Below, one piece after another: positions 12,501 to 22,713 of a DNA stretch of 64,000 bases. Source of the DNA: Haliotis asinina. Its lineage: Eukaryota > Mollusca > Gastropoda > Lepetellida > Haliotidae. The translations under genes and the position numbers were made by a program. Each line of letters begins with the position of its first letter. Position 1 is the stretch's first letter. The stretch covers positions 13,411,001 through 13,475,000 of the forward strand of contig NC_090295.1 in assembly GCF_037392515.1 (NCBI RefSeq). Reading direction: 5' to 3'. The notes under the pieces are model-generated. The model saw nothing but the letters and a program-made list of their open reading frames with translations, ran no database searches and was not told the origin of the DNA.

Positions 12501-15500
12501 ATAAAGATACTATAAGTGATCTACATTTGAAAAACCTGATAAATAGTTACACACTGGAACGCATTTGTGCAGACAGTGTAAAGGAATACCGGTTTGATGC
12601 CTGGCAGTTATACGATTTTCAAGTGAATATAAGAAATGCATTTTCAACAAAACATCAATTAAGTGATAGTGTTAGAAATTAATAGAACACCTTTTGTTGC
12701 GCAGTGGAATTGTTAAACAAATTTTGTAAGTACTAAATATGAAAAAAAAATGTGCTCAACTAAATGGTAACCAAACAATGTTATTGCCACTCCGACCACC
12801 AAACTAAACATTGACACCTTTTTCCACTCCGTCCACCAAACTAAATATTGACACCTTTTATGACTGTCCACCACACTAAGTTGACTGGATAAGTTATCTG
12901 AATTTACACAACTGTTTCGAACTATGAACAATGCCCGAATATGGCAACTATTTGTCTTGATTCACAACAGTGCAGACCCACACTCTATTTTTCGACCCTA
13001 CAACTTGCCGTCCAAAGCGCATATACACGATCCTGCACATGCAAAAAACTCAAAATGCACGAGACGTGTCGGTTGCGTTTTGATGCGATGTTCATGTTTC
13101 TTGAAAAGGTGTGTTTTGGCTATTGTTTTTCACATATCAAAATTATGAACTAATGTAACCGACATTCTCTTCAGAACACCTTTCTTCATGGACTTTCTTT
13201 CTGAATCTTTTCTTCTGCTGATGTTTCGAATAGTGAATGCTTACCTTCAAATTGCTGCATTTTGAACAAAAATGAACAAATATTTCTTCTGTGTTTGGGC
13301 CTAGTGTTTATCAAATTATTTAACTGACATCCTTAAATTATACGTAAGTTGAATCAGGTATGATTTACCTGGCTTAACTAACTATATTTCTTTAAGCACT
13401 CGATATGGTCTGATTTTGAGTTTGTAGTTCTTTCATACTGCTCTCTCAAATGCTAGTATGTTTCACGTTTCGGTATTTTTCAGTCAGGTGGTTAAGATCA
13501 ATGCAATATTTTTGTATTTGTCAATAACTGGTGGCCGTAAGTCCCCATAATTCCCAGTGTCGAGCCATAACTTTGGTTAGGGTGGCTGTAACCTGTGTCT
13601 TTCAATGGTGTAGATAGCACTGTCGTGTGAAGAATCGTTAATGACAACTTTGTTCCATACGAAACAAGAAAATTCCTCCGGTGTACGCGTATGAAACAGT
13701 TGTTATCTGGTATGTAGTTGCTCAGCACCACACCTGACAAGTACCTTTTGTAACATGTGAAGTGTGTGTGACTCATATGCGTAAATTGCGTAAATATACC
13801 GGCATGAATGATTTCATATGATGTGTCCATGGCAGTAGTTGTTTTACCTGCATGGTTACGGCAGAATGTTATCATCATTAACTGGATGTTGAGATAGCAC
13901 ATCAAACAATAACGTATTTGACCTTATTTGAAACGATAGGCATGTTCAAATACATAATAATGTACACACTATATGAGTTATAGTTACACTGTTAAACTAT
14001 ACTGTTATAGAACGTGTACCTGGTATATCAGTATATTGAGTGAAGACAATTAGGTATATTAAGGCAAGACCATGCCACTATAAAAAAGTATGTCGTCTTT
14101 ATATTTTTCATTTTCCCTTAAATTACAGTATAATGACGTTAATTTGAAACAAACACTTTCTGAAACTGCAAACAAATCTACATGAATTCATTCTACCTAT
14201 AGAGCGAAAAATCGCGGAGGACCTAGCTGCACGTTTCAATTATTGGCTGGTTGGTTTGATGTCAACGCCGCACTCAACAATATTGCAGCTATACATTGGA
14301 ACGGACTAAATCATACAAATTTTAGTAAAATTATCGAGATTAGAGTACATAATATGAACGAAATGACTGCACTTGAACTTAAACAATCGTCATGGAGGAC
14401 ATCAGTCCGACGAATAGCTCGGAATAGCCCGACACAAGTGTTCGGAATAGCCCGACGTCACTGTTCAGCAGAGCCGACAAGAGCTCAAAATCTGACAATT
14501 AGATCGCCTCAAATATTTGCCTGAAACAGGTTTACTAAGAGGGATTAACTTGTCTTCACACGTGAATATGATGCATATTGAATAGTTCATTGTGTGTATT
14601 AATTATTGTTAGGTGTGATGAAACAGGGTAGGAATTAGGCGGAATGAGGTGTTAGCTGTTCGGTAATACCCAACAACACTCTATGTTATTATTTATGGAA
14701 TGGCATTTACAATGTGAAATGCGAAATTGACGTACAAAGTGAGTGACCCCAACCTGTGTGTCATACAAAGTGAATGACCCTCCTTCTCATAAATTTTAGA
14801 CATATCTTATTGATGTTGTTATGTACAAAATTGCTGATAAGCTGGATGGGCTGGTTGCATTTCATGTTATTTACAGACCAACACAGAAAGAATTATGTGT
14901 AACAACCTGCACAGTTTATGTCAGGACTCTCTCACTCTTGAATGAATTTTGAACTCATTGCCTTGACAGTTTATCATCCAAAACATTAACATCAGACATT
15001 ATAGAAGTGATGATGCCTCTTAGTTCAGAGATAGTGTCAGCAGGACTTTGCTTGCTCAGTCTAAATGAAGGATGCCTGGATTCATGAACAAATTAGATGA
15101 CAACATCTTCATTTACATACCTTCATTTTGAATGGTTTATCCTATACCCCTCAACAACAACATCATCAAAACACATAGAAAAAGAAAAACAACAACAAAC
15201 AAACAGATATAAACAGAAAACCCAGAAAATACATTCAGTATAAAATACAGTCTGAAAGATGTGTAGTTACAGGGGCTGCTGCTGAGGAGAAGCAGAGGAC
15301 AGTTACGTCGTCTGTGTCACCAGTAGTGAAAAGTGTCCGATGTGGAAACTGTAAGGAGCTTGGGCATCCGAGGACACACAGTGGCTGTCCCTATTTCTAC
15401 CGACAGTCTGAGGTGGAGCGGAGACAGGTAGGTGGAGCCTGGGTGAATGGGTGGATGCTCATTGGTGTCTCCTGCTACTACAGTTGAGCGGCGACAGGTG

Positions 15501-17015
15501 GACTGAGTCTGGCAGTGGGTCGTGAGTGGCCCCATTACAACAGTGGGGCAAGGAAAGGTGGATTGAGTCTGGCAGTAGGGGTGAGTGGCACAGTTATGAC
15601 AGTCAGACAGGTAGAGTTTGGCAGTAGGGGGTGAGTGTCTGTCTGTCTGTTATTACAATGGAGTTAGGAGAGGTGGGTTGAGCCAGTAGGGGTGAGTGGG
15701 TGTCCCTGTTACTACAGTCTGTCAGGTGGAGCAGAAAGATGTGGGTAGATCCTGGCAGTGAGAGGGGGTGGGTGGATGTTGGAGGGTGTCCACAGTTACT
15801 ACAGTGGGGCAAGGAGAGATGAGTTGAGCCTGGCAGTGGAGATTGGGTTGGGTTGGTGGGGTGGGTGGGAGTCCCTGTTACTAAGGTCCGTTTGGCTTAG
15901 AAGCGGACCGATGAATTGCAGTCTAGCTCGAAAACTAATAAATGTAACATACTCAATGAAATGCTGATCATAATCAAAACATCATACCAACTCTGTGAAG
16001 TTTTTGAGTAATGAATAAATAACTTCCTCGGCACTTGTGCACATGCTTCTCGAACACCTGGCAGTGCCTTTGACATTTACTGTTCATTTACATAAAATAT
16101 AAGGCATAAAGAATGTCACAAGACTCCAGTCAGTGAAAATTGATTCTTTTCTTCAGACTAAAGCGTCAGAAAATTTGAAGAGAAGAGTCGAAAGAGCTAA
16201 AGAAAATGAAGAAGCCCTAGAGTTGTTGGTGAGATTTGCTAAGGAGACAATGCTTGTACTTTTTTCAATCCCACCTTTCTGCAATATGAGTCTTTTGGCA
16301 CAAGTTTGTAAAGTGCATCGGACAGTCAGCAGTAATCTAAGAAAAAGCACATCTGTTTGTAGACAAGAGAAAAGTCAGGCCTCAGGATTTTCTAATTAAC
16401 CTCAAACAGTAGTGTCATCAGGGTACCAGACAGTGGAATATATCTAGGAATTCTGAAAGACAAATAAAGTAAAAATTTCAAAATTTATAACATTTCATTA
16501 GTAATATGATAATAGCTTTTGCTAATTAATCTTTGCTTGTGATTCATTGATGAAAGGATGCCATAAAGTAGCTGTTAGCTTAATTCTACATCATTTTATG
16601 GAATGAAATGTTATGATACCTTTTACAATTTGGAGACAAAATTCAGAGTTCAATAAAAATAGTTTCAGCAGACTGCTATCCTTGCTGAAATGCCTGAGTC
16701 ATGGTAATCTGAGAGACCTGGGTCCCAATCCACAACTAGTTTGTAATGTTACGACATGTTGTTACTCTGAACTGCATTGCTGGCTTACAAATGGCGTAGT
16801 GCCACGAATGCTTTGTGGATACCTAACAGGTCTTAGATGTGTGACTTTCTGTTTTTCAGACAAGAAGTGAACAAATCCTGAGAGATCGGAAACAGACCAT
16901 GTTGGCTCAGATTCGAGCTGAGGCTGAGAAAGTAGAGGAGGAGTTCAATGACCAGATCCGCCAGCTGAATCAGGTGGTGAAGAGACGGGAGAAGAGAAAG
17001 AAGAAGACCACATAA
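548..17015 (+). CDS. Large UIM/SIM/MIU protein with TAF1-type zinc knuckle (3' part of gene, 13 exons)
   Basis: Product not recognised by name. Exons with matching phases and GT-AG borders: 548-689, 1121-1232, 1756-1822, 2367-2449, 4011-4110, 4286-4416, 4877-4935, 5559-8964, 9736-10039, 10288-10392, 15273-15427, 16157-16228 and 16860-17015 (TAA stop). They join into one open frame of about 1,629 codons; the first exon starts in phase 1, so upstream exons are outside the window. Order of parts: an unassigned conserved-looking N-terminal region (exons 1-5); a UIM over the exon 6/7 junction; four hydrophobic-DSQE modules; a long polar Ser/Asp-rich stretch in one 3.4-kb exon; four MIU-like helices; a Ser/Pro/Thr-rich linker with a near-repeated SPWQQP/SPWPQP motif; a C-x2-C-x4-H-x6-C zinc knuckle; and a Lys/Arg/Glu-rich coiled coil ending in KKKTT. 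Known family traits (UIM and MIU bind ubiquitin, SIM binds SUMO, SQ is an ATM/ATR site) suggest a nuclear ubiquitin/SUMO signal reader, perhaps in DNA damage; that role is inferred. Confidence 0.85.
1303..1508 (-). mobile_element. tRNA-derived SINE, minus strand
   Basis: On the minus strand it shows GGTAGCCTAGTGGTTAAA (A-box-like), then GGTTCGACTC (B-box-like), then the GCTGGAATATTGC core and a CACTCACTCAC tail. This is the usual layout of the window's short SINE family. Confidence 0.75.
2530..3930 (+). mobile_element. Long SINE split by the 172-bp-array element
   Basis: The 5' piece (TTCAGCAACCCATGCCAGCC, about 2556-2599) and the 3' piece (TTGTAAGAGGCGACTATCGG to the CATTCACTCAC tail, 3774-3930) join exactly as in intact copies such as the one at 49602. 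The insert came after the SINE. Confidence 0.7.
2600..3773 (+). mobile_element. Unclassified element with internal 172-bp tandem array (copy 1)
   Basis: The left end is near TGTAATGCGGGGGGGATATAG and the right end near ATCTTCTGATGACTCTTG. The interior is at least five units of 168-174 bp, each with TGCCTTTTGCTATTTACAG, TTTCCATGGAAAC and GTTTCCGGAGCAGAACTC (unit landmarks at 2749, 2917, 3091, 3264, 3434, 3607). It interrupts a longer SINE, whose 5' part lies at 2530-2599 and 3' part at 3774-3930, so its borders are defined to within a few bases. Class unknown; open frames inside are repeat by-products. Confidence 0.7.
4396..4903 (+). other. Ubiquitin-interacting motif split across an intron
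   Basis: The end of exon 4286-4416 reads EECMVQR and the start of exon 4877-4935 reads AIEESMKEI. Joined in phase they give acidic residues, a hydrophobic-x-x-Ala core and a Ser four residues after the Ala, followed by Glu: the UIM consensus (e-e-x-L-x-x-A-x-x-x-S-x-x-E). The motif appears only after splicing, which also supports the exon join. UIMs bind the Ile44 patch of ubiquitin as one helix. Confidence 0.75.
5205..5309 (+). mobile_element. 3' half of a short SINE
   Basis: Begins at CATGGGTACAATGTGTGAAG, runs through a GCTGGAATATTGCTAC core and ends in ACTCACTCACTCC, just upstream of the 3.4-kb coding exon. The tRNA-like head is missing. Confidence 0.65.
5599..5907 (+). other. Four tandem SUMO-interaction-like motifs fused to DSQE
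   Basis: Four copies of a hydrophobic stretch followed by Asp-Ser-Gln-Glu lie at 5599-5622 (IIVVDSQE), 5713-5745 (VIELVDSQEED), 5806-5838 (LVILDDSQEDD) and 5878-5907 (VILLDSQEES), spaced 38, 31 and 24 residues apart. Each matches the SIM pattern: three or four V/I/L residues next to an acidic or phosphorylatable tract. Each SQ is also a minimal ATM/ATR target. The similarity is direct; SUMO binding and phosphorylation are inferred. Confidence 0.6.
6838..8760 (+). other. Four MIU-like ubiquitin-binding helices
   Basis: Four segments share the pattern acidic-x-x-Ala-Arg-x-Leu-Gln followed by acidic residues: about 6838-6885 (EELARRLQQEN), 8149-8202 (DEEFARQLQEQF), 8626-8679 (DAELARILQEEE) and 8719-8760 (DAAYARTLQLEE). 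This is the inverted-UIM (MIU) signature known from Rabex-5, RNF168 and MINDY proteins, with the invariant Ala and the downstream Leu in place. The last two are only about 30 residues apart; the first two stand alone in the disordered region. Confidence 0.6.
7789..8070 (+). repeat. In-frame 52-codon tandem duplication inside the coding exon
   Basis: Two adjacent in-frame copies encode a Q-I-S-Q-S-V...D-T-H-K-S-V-S-V-P-Q-S...R-S-H-G-x-I-R-D-Q-V pattern. The GATACTCACAAG landmark recurs at 7837 and 7993, a period of 156 bp (52 codons). The copies have diverged but kept the frame, which fits an expansion of a disordered coding segment. Confidence 0.8.
10560..11160. repeat. Diverged repeats with recurring TTCAAGGTCA
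   Basis: Two or more diverged units of about 138 bp in intron 10 share GAGATATCTCAAGA and a TTCAAGGTCA string (10707-10716 and 10845-10854), with related GTGACCTT and GAAGGTCAAAGTG nearby. Probably a decayed tandem or interspersed repeat. Confidence 0.5.
11238..14684. mobile_element. Candidate 3.4-kb DNA element with TIR-like ends
   Basis: The left end reads AGAGCGGTGTCAGGTATTAC and the complement of the right end reads AGAGTGTTGTTGGGTATTAC; both continue into YGAACA. TTTTACCGAAC and CTTTACCGAACAAGCG recur inside the left part (11270, 11645) as possible subterminal repeats. No transposase frame was recognised, and the middle includes a 50-bp duplication (about 12784-12865). It fills most of the 4.9-kb intron 10 of the UIM/MIU gene. 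Target duplication unclear. Confidence 0.35.
15273..15427 (+). other. Zinc-knuckle exon of the UIM/MIU gene
   Basis: This exon encodes C-G-N-C-K-E-L-G-H-P-R-T-H-S-G-C-P (15341-15390), a C-x2-C-x4-H-x6-C knuckle with the same spacing and the GH-x-R-T signature of the TAF1 zinc knuckle. The acceptor is an AG at 15271-15272 and the donor is GTAGGT at 15428. The intron just downstream holds a degenerate tandem array resembling the end of this exon (see repeat at 15428). Confidence 0.75.
15428..15890 (+). repeat. Degenerate tandem array resembling the end of the zinc-knuckle exon
   Basis: Six or seven units of about 55-80 bp contain variants of TGTCCCTGTTACTACAGTCT, CAGGTGGAGC, GAGCCTGGCAGT and GGGTGAGTGG. 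The exon end plus donor (15385-15450) carries CTGTCCCTATTTCTACC, CAGTCTGAGGTGGAGC and AGGTAGGTGGAGCCTGGGTG in the same order. The array therefore looks like diverged copies of the exon 3' edge and its 5' splice site. Confidence 0.6.
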
Positions 17016-17638
17016 TGTATTTGTTGTACCTAAGATCATGATGAGGTTGGGTTGTGATAGACCCAGGTTTGATTCCCCACTTACGTACAGTGTATGATGC
17101 TCATTTCTGTTGATATTGCTGGAATCTGGCTGAAGTGGACGAAATCTCTCCTTAGTGGCAAATGCAGTAACCATCTAACACTTGCATCATTTCCAACTTT
17201 CCGTCCCACATCAAACATGGAGTGTTATAACTTGAAAACTATTTAAGAGAGGGTCAAACCAAACTCACTTATTAACTGATATTCTCTTCCCACAGAGGTT
17301 ACTCCTGTCATTACTTTTTATGTAGCCTCTGTTCTAATACGCCCCTTTCATGGTATGAGTGTTTTGGATCCGTGATTGGTTGCAATCAGAATTAGTTGTC
17401 CAATCAGTGACGTTTCAAAAGTGATCATTTGCAAAGCCTCAGTAATTTCTGTATGCTTCGAGGAAACTAGAACCTCCTTCCCATCACAATACACAAACAT
17501 TTTGTCATGTAATTGCATCTCCAACCCCCTTGCTGACAACAAACAAGATAACCATTAAATGTAAGTGTCACATCAACAAAAACATCTTGTCAATTGATTC
17601 CAGCACTCAAGATTGTGCTAGTTTCTACTTTTTAGTTA

Positions 17639-17962
17639 AGGCCAGAACAATTTTGTTTCTTGTTTTATGGATCCACCTGCCGAATCTTTTCTAGAAAAAA
17701 AAAAAAAATTAATTTTCTCCACTCAAAAAATAAAATCCTAATGTCTTTATTGGCTAAAAATGTTAACTCACTGGAAAATGCTTTTTAGGTTGTTTTTTTT
17801 TTAACCCATATTCACTTCATACATTGCTGTAAGTAAAATATTCTGAGTATTTAGAAGGAATGTTACTTTTATTGGAAATTTTATTTTCATTTTTGTCCCG
17901 CCTGCCGTTGGGTTTTCAGAGGACAAAAATCTGTAAAACAAGAAATGAAGTTGGTTTGGCCT
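17639..17962. mobile_element. Foldback element/MITE in the 3' UTR region
   Basis: Inverted ends: AGGCCA...TTTCTTGTTTTA on the left; TAAAACAAGAAAT...TGGCCT on the right. About 324 bp and AT-rich, with no coding capacity. Confidence 0.55.
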
Positions 17963-19002
17963 AAACGTGAAATACCGAATCTATGCTTTGTACCAAATTG
18001 ATCAACTAATTCCATGACTGCCCCAAGTCGATGTAACATACAATAGGATTGGAAAGAAAGAAGGGAGATAAATCATGTTGCGATTTTTGGCAGCTAGGAC
18101 ATTTTACGAGGAACGGGAAATATAGCTAGAAGTAACCTCTGTGGGACAAGAGTAACTGAGGGAATTTGAATGGTTCAGTTACTATGATGCCGATTTGCTA
18201 AGATGATCTATGCATGAGGGCCTCATTCTTAAAAGCAATCGCAGCTCAACAACAGTCGTAAGTCTATGTTAAACTATGGAGTTACGGCTTGTGGAACAGG
18301 GCGCTGAAGACCTTCCTGGATTATGAACACATTTATTCTGATGACCTTTTCAATGAACATTATAAAATCTGTAATTGTGTTATTTCTTATATAATATTAT
18401 AAGTTTGCATTTCATTGTGAACTTAAGTTGCAAATACACTCGTTTGGTTTTTTTCACTACTTCAAAATTTCAATGTGACTGGTTGTTCTATATGTAGAGC
18501 CTTCAAAATTTTCATTTTCCTTTTGCATGTCTTTTCCAACAAAGCAAAGATCACTTGGGATGGATAATTTTGGAAATAGTTTATAGATATTTAGTTTTAG
18601 TGTTAATCAACATGTTGAATGTTGGCATATCTATCTTTGTTTTTGACATTTACATATTCGTTCACTGGGAATAGAACGAATCTTAAAAAATAACTTGTCT
18701 CATAGTGCTTGAAAAAGCCCAATGCTTCTGACTGTTGAAAAAGAAATTGTTGAAAGATGATTTTTCCAAAGAAGTATTTAAGCTGTTAGCTTTGAAACGA
18801 GGACTATTTTTGTATATATAGCTGAAAATATATCTGGTCTCCATACAAACTATCCTCTACCCAAAACCCCACCCCCACCCAACTCCTCATCCTCAGCGTC
18901 TGAGTTTAATTCTTTTCAACATCCATAACAAATGAATAAGTCTGGGAGATATACTCTCCAATTTAAATCATAAAGTGCCAATTTGTTGAGTTAGAATTTG
19001 GT

Positions 19003-19008
19003 AATAAA
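19003..19008 (+). terminator. Candidate poly(A) signal AATAAA
   Basis: AATAAA is followed within about 30 bases by a T/GT-rich stretch (TTGTTTTGTATTC, then GGTGTGTG), the usual downstream element. It is the best candidate end for the upstream gene; transcript evidence is lacking. Confidence 0.4.
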
Positions 19009-19489
19009 ATTATTATTGGGTACAGTATTGTTTTGTATTCATTGGTGTGTGAATTGGAGTGGTGAGATTTTTTATGCCACTTTTAAGAAATTCAAGCAAA
19101 GTGGTGAGTATTGGGAATGTGAGATAACAAAAAGGTGAATGTTTGATTTGTGCTCACCAAGTAGTGATCACAAGGTGAACATGGAACTGGACCTCAGAGC
19201 CTGACAGCTGATTACCACTTCAGCGATCAAATTATGCTGTGCTGCTCAAAAACTTTGACTTGTATTTGGCATTCATTTCAGTAACTTCAGTAGCCCCGTC
19301 ATACCAACAGAAAAAATAACACTGCCTCAAATAAAGTAGTGTATACCGTATATTGAAAATAAGAGTATTTGTATATGCTTGTTCATTCACCTTTTATCAT
19401 AAGAAGCTTGTTGACAAGACCGTAGGCAGATAGGCAGATCCAGGAATTTTGAAGGGGTGGGATGGAGGTTGGGGGTGGTTTGAAACCCC

Positions 19490-20085
19490 TGAAGCCCCTG
19501 CCAATATGATTCCCATATCTGGAAACAGGAAGGCGAGCAACGTGCCCTGAGAGAGGTGAGCTGTCATGTTATCAGTAGGATGGAACCATCCTTTGCATTA
19601 ATACAGCGCCTGCAGCATCAGCAGATTCTGATCCTGTCGTAGGCATCGACCAATCTCATCCAGGACTATTCTGTAGGAGAGAGGTCTGGTAAAGTAGCCA
19701 GCCATTGCATTTCAGCAGTGTTGTGTTATTTCAAGACATTATATCTGTGTAGATAGGTATTATTTTGGTGCAACGAGATGTCGGATGTCATCCTGGTAAC
19801 AAAAGCTATACAAATTGCCATCTAGTTTGGACTCCCATTAGTTGTGATGTCACCCCATAGAGTCACGCTTCCATGTGACAATGTAGCGAAAAAATGTGAT
19901 CCTTGGTGCAAAACCTGTAGAACCATCCACATGAAAGCAGGACTCGCCCATAAACAGACTTCAGCCCCATCGTGTCGTTTAGCCCTCAGATACTGTCACG
20001 CCACTCTAAGCATACCTGGAGGTGACATGAAAACAACTGGGGGGTCTGGACAGCACAGGTGTAGCAGGCACTCTCCTGAACCTAG
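19490..20085 (-). pseudogene. Decayed Tc1/mariner-type transposase
   Basis: Reverse-strand translation in shifting frames gives short pieces like the family: FMGESCFHVDGS (compare the F-x-D-E-S-x-F block), VTLWGDIT (the V-x-V-W-G-x-I block) and VLDEIGRCLRQ (the W-D-E-L-x-R block near the third catalytic residue). Many stops and frameshifts; no intact ends identified. Assignment from motif order only. Confidence 0.45.
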
Positions 20086-20090
20086 ATTTT

Positions 20091-20168
20091 CGAAGCTCAC
20101 TTAGCGCTACTACACATTAATATTGACAGCCGACTGTCTTAGCGCTAAGAGGGCTTCTTAAATCTAGG
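20091..20168. mobile_element. Short foldback element
   Basis: CCTAGATTTTCGAAGCTC...TTAGCGCTA on the left is mirrored by TAGCGCTAAGAGGGCTTCTTAAATCTAGG-type sequence on the right, so the 78-bp unit folds into one hairpin. It resembles the element at 31405. Confidence 0.55.
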
Positions 20169-20724
20169 CCCTGATCGTGTCACAAATTCTGCACAACAAA
20201 ATGAAAACAACGTTGTCATGGAGGAGTCTTATGTTGACCACGATAAGCTAGAAACTAGGCAGGAAAAAAAACATTGGAAACATCTGATTCCACATCCTAC
20301 AAAGAAAACGATGCCTGTTCCATGACCTGACAATGTAACAGCTTCTTAGAGTTTGTGGGACTCAAATCAGTCATCTCGAAAGGTAAAACATGTACTACCA
20401 AATTTTCTGGTATTCTGCTCGGGCAAAGACATGAGACCATCAAGGATGAACGTGAAGGCAATTCACCTGTGAACACCATATACAGCAAGGACTATTTCAG
20501 AACACGGCATTTCGAATATGTGTATCTTTAATTACGATCTGAGAATGCGTGATCAAAGAACTGTAACTGTTGTCTCACGCGTTCAAACGAAATGAACATA
20601 TGATCGTTGTGAACATGTCTGCTGAAAGATCATAAGATCCAACTGTAGCTTTTCCTCCCTGAGTCGACATGAAAAGAAATACATACAGGTATATATTAAG
20701 CTGTCAGTATTTTACTTCCATTGG

Positions 20725-20905
20725 GTAAGAGGGGACAAATAGGATCGGATGATCAGGCCAGCTAACTTGGTTGACACATGTCATTGTATCTCATTTGCGC
20801 AGATAGATGCTCATTTTGTTAATCACTGGATTGTCTGGTCAAGACTGGATTATTTACAGACCGCTGCCATATAGCTGGACTATTGCTGGTTGCGATGTAA
20901 AACAT
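20725..20905 (+). mobile_element. Long SINE, 5'-truncated
   Basis: GGATCGGATGATCAGGCCAG, TTGCGCAGATAGATGCTCAT and TGGATTGTCTGGTCAAGAC are followed by a diverged GCTGGACTATTGCTGG core. The CACTCAC tail is lost. Confidence 0.65.
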
Positions 20906-21569
20906 GAAGTGACCAGAAACTTCCACTTCCTTATTTATATCAACAGATTTGTGACCATATTTGATCACTAAATTCGACGGATGAGTTTTGAAACGATTAG
21001 CAAAATGCTTCGGATACAACCTCTGCATCGATACCAACGAACCAGACATATTTAAGAATTGCAAGAAAATCACTCTTGTGATTTTCCAAATCGGCGTTCT
21101 TATTTCAGAAGGGTTAAAAGCGACGATATAATTAAAAATACCAGAATCTGCTCACTTCAAATGATCTTTCATCGAAACATCTGTAAATATTGTACAAAAT
21201 GTTTTATGTAAAAATAGCTATCTATTGTTTCAGTGGATTCCCTCATGTGTGCAATGTGAAGCAGCCGGGCTCATATATAAAATCAGGGAGCCTATATAAA
21301 GGGAGAGAAGAAACTCCTCGAAAAGCCGCTGATCGTATGTCTCGGGTCGTTACGTAACCAATGTAGCCAATATGGTGGCAGCGTAGTATAAGATTGAGCC
21401 CGGTTTATTTTCAACAGCTGATTAAGTTCGCTTCAGTTTAAGTCAAATAATTGGTATTAGTGTCCGTATTAGGGCAGCATATTTATATTAAAGTTTCAAG
21501 TCGGTATGTTACAGCTCACTGGCGTCTAGTCTCGATTCACCGCGAAGACAGACTAAATTGTGCCGATAA

Positions 21570-21960
21570 AAACTTCTTTCACACATTCGTTTAATTTTTA
21601 GAAGGAGAACATACCTTTAGTTGAAAGGTATTTGCAAGTAATGGTGACAGTTTTATGACTTAAAAAATTGTTAAAGTGTAATAGATGTGTGTGAAAAATA
21701 TGACATTTCGCCGATCTTTTCTCATCCGCCATTGAAATGCAACACGTCGTTGTTTGCGTGTTTCTAGTTATTACTTCAAAAACATCTTTCACATACACCT
21801 TTAATTCATATGAGGGGAATATACTATCAGGTGAAATGTGTTTGCAAGTAATAGTGATACTTTCATAATCTATAAAAGAATGTTAGGGTATATTTGAGGT
21901 GTGTGAAAAATATGACATATCGCCGATCTGATCTGATTCGCCATTGATGCTTGAGAGTTA
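21570..21960. repeat. 211-bp tandem duplication
   Basis: Two copies share TTTGCAAGTAATRGTGA (21631 and 21841) and GTGTGAAAAATATGACAT (ending near 21706 and 21918), about 75% alike by eye. A weaker third copy may follow near 22000. No function recognised. Confidence 0.6.
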
Positions 21961-22713
21961 TAGTTCCATAACTTCTTGTTGATCTTATTATTTGACAAAA
22001 CTGGAAAGGTGTTTTAGAACGCTTTGTGACAGTTTTACACTTTATTTTTGAGGGCAGTGTGACAGTGTCAGTTAACATTTTGTTAATGTCTATTCCATTC
22101 CCCACATGCGAAAAGATATCTGAATTTATTATTGATGTAAACAAAAATGTCTCAAAGTAGATTTTTTAAAAGGACAGCTGATGTTAACACGTGTTCTCGC
22201 GATACTTTTGCGTTCTTTAACAGGTTTTGGGAAGGAAGGCCGCGTTGTATCATTTATTCTTTCATTCATTCACATATGTACTTCTTTCTTTTATTCTTTT
22301 TCCTGATTTCATTAATTCATTCACATAATTCTTGCTCTTAATTCTTACTGTAATTCATTCATTCATTCATTCATTGTAAAATTCCGACAGATACAATGAA
22401 CTGGCTGAAGTTCTGTTAAACACAACTGAAGTTGCACTTCGAACGAGTCAAGTCACTGTGTGCGTTGGAGCACGACGAGGCACACGTTAATTGGTACAAA
22501 TGGTAAAGAAAACAAGCGAGTGGCCTATCCTTGTAGAGTATCCCTGATAAAATCTTTCAAGCTCATGCACACACATATTTGGATGAGACGTCCAGACGGC
22601 GATAGGAATGAAAAAGAAAATAGTGCACCGTTGAGAGCACTGCCAGTATAGATGCAAAATGAATGTACGTGTATTAACCTATGGTAACCTACAGCAATGG
22701 TGGTGATGTTATA

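Larger units (their letters stand above)
17016..19025 (+). other. Probable 3' untranslated region of the UIM/MIU gene
   Basis: No coding signal follows the TAA at 17013-17015. The region is AT-rich, starts with a decayed SINE piece (about 17050-17140) and contains a foldback element (17639-17962). The first well-formed poly(A) signal I see is at 19003-19008. The UTR extent is inferred from that signal only. Confidence 0.4.

Noticed and set aside
21270..21300. Two TATA-like strings as a promoter
   Set aside because: No coding exon or conserved gene follows within several kilobases, and the downstream part is a repeat duplication. At most an old retroelement promoter.
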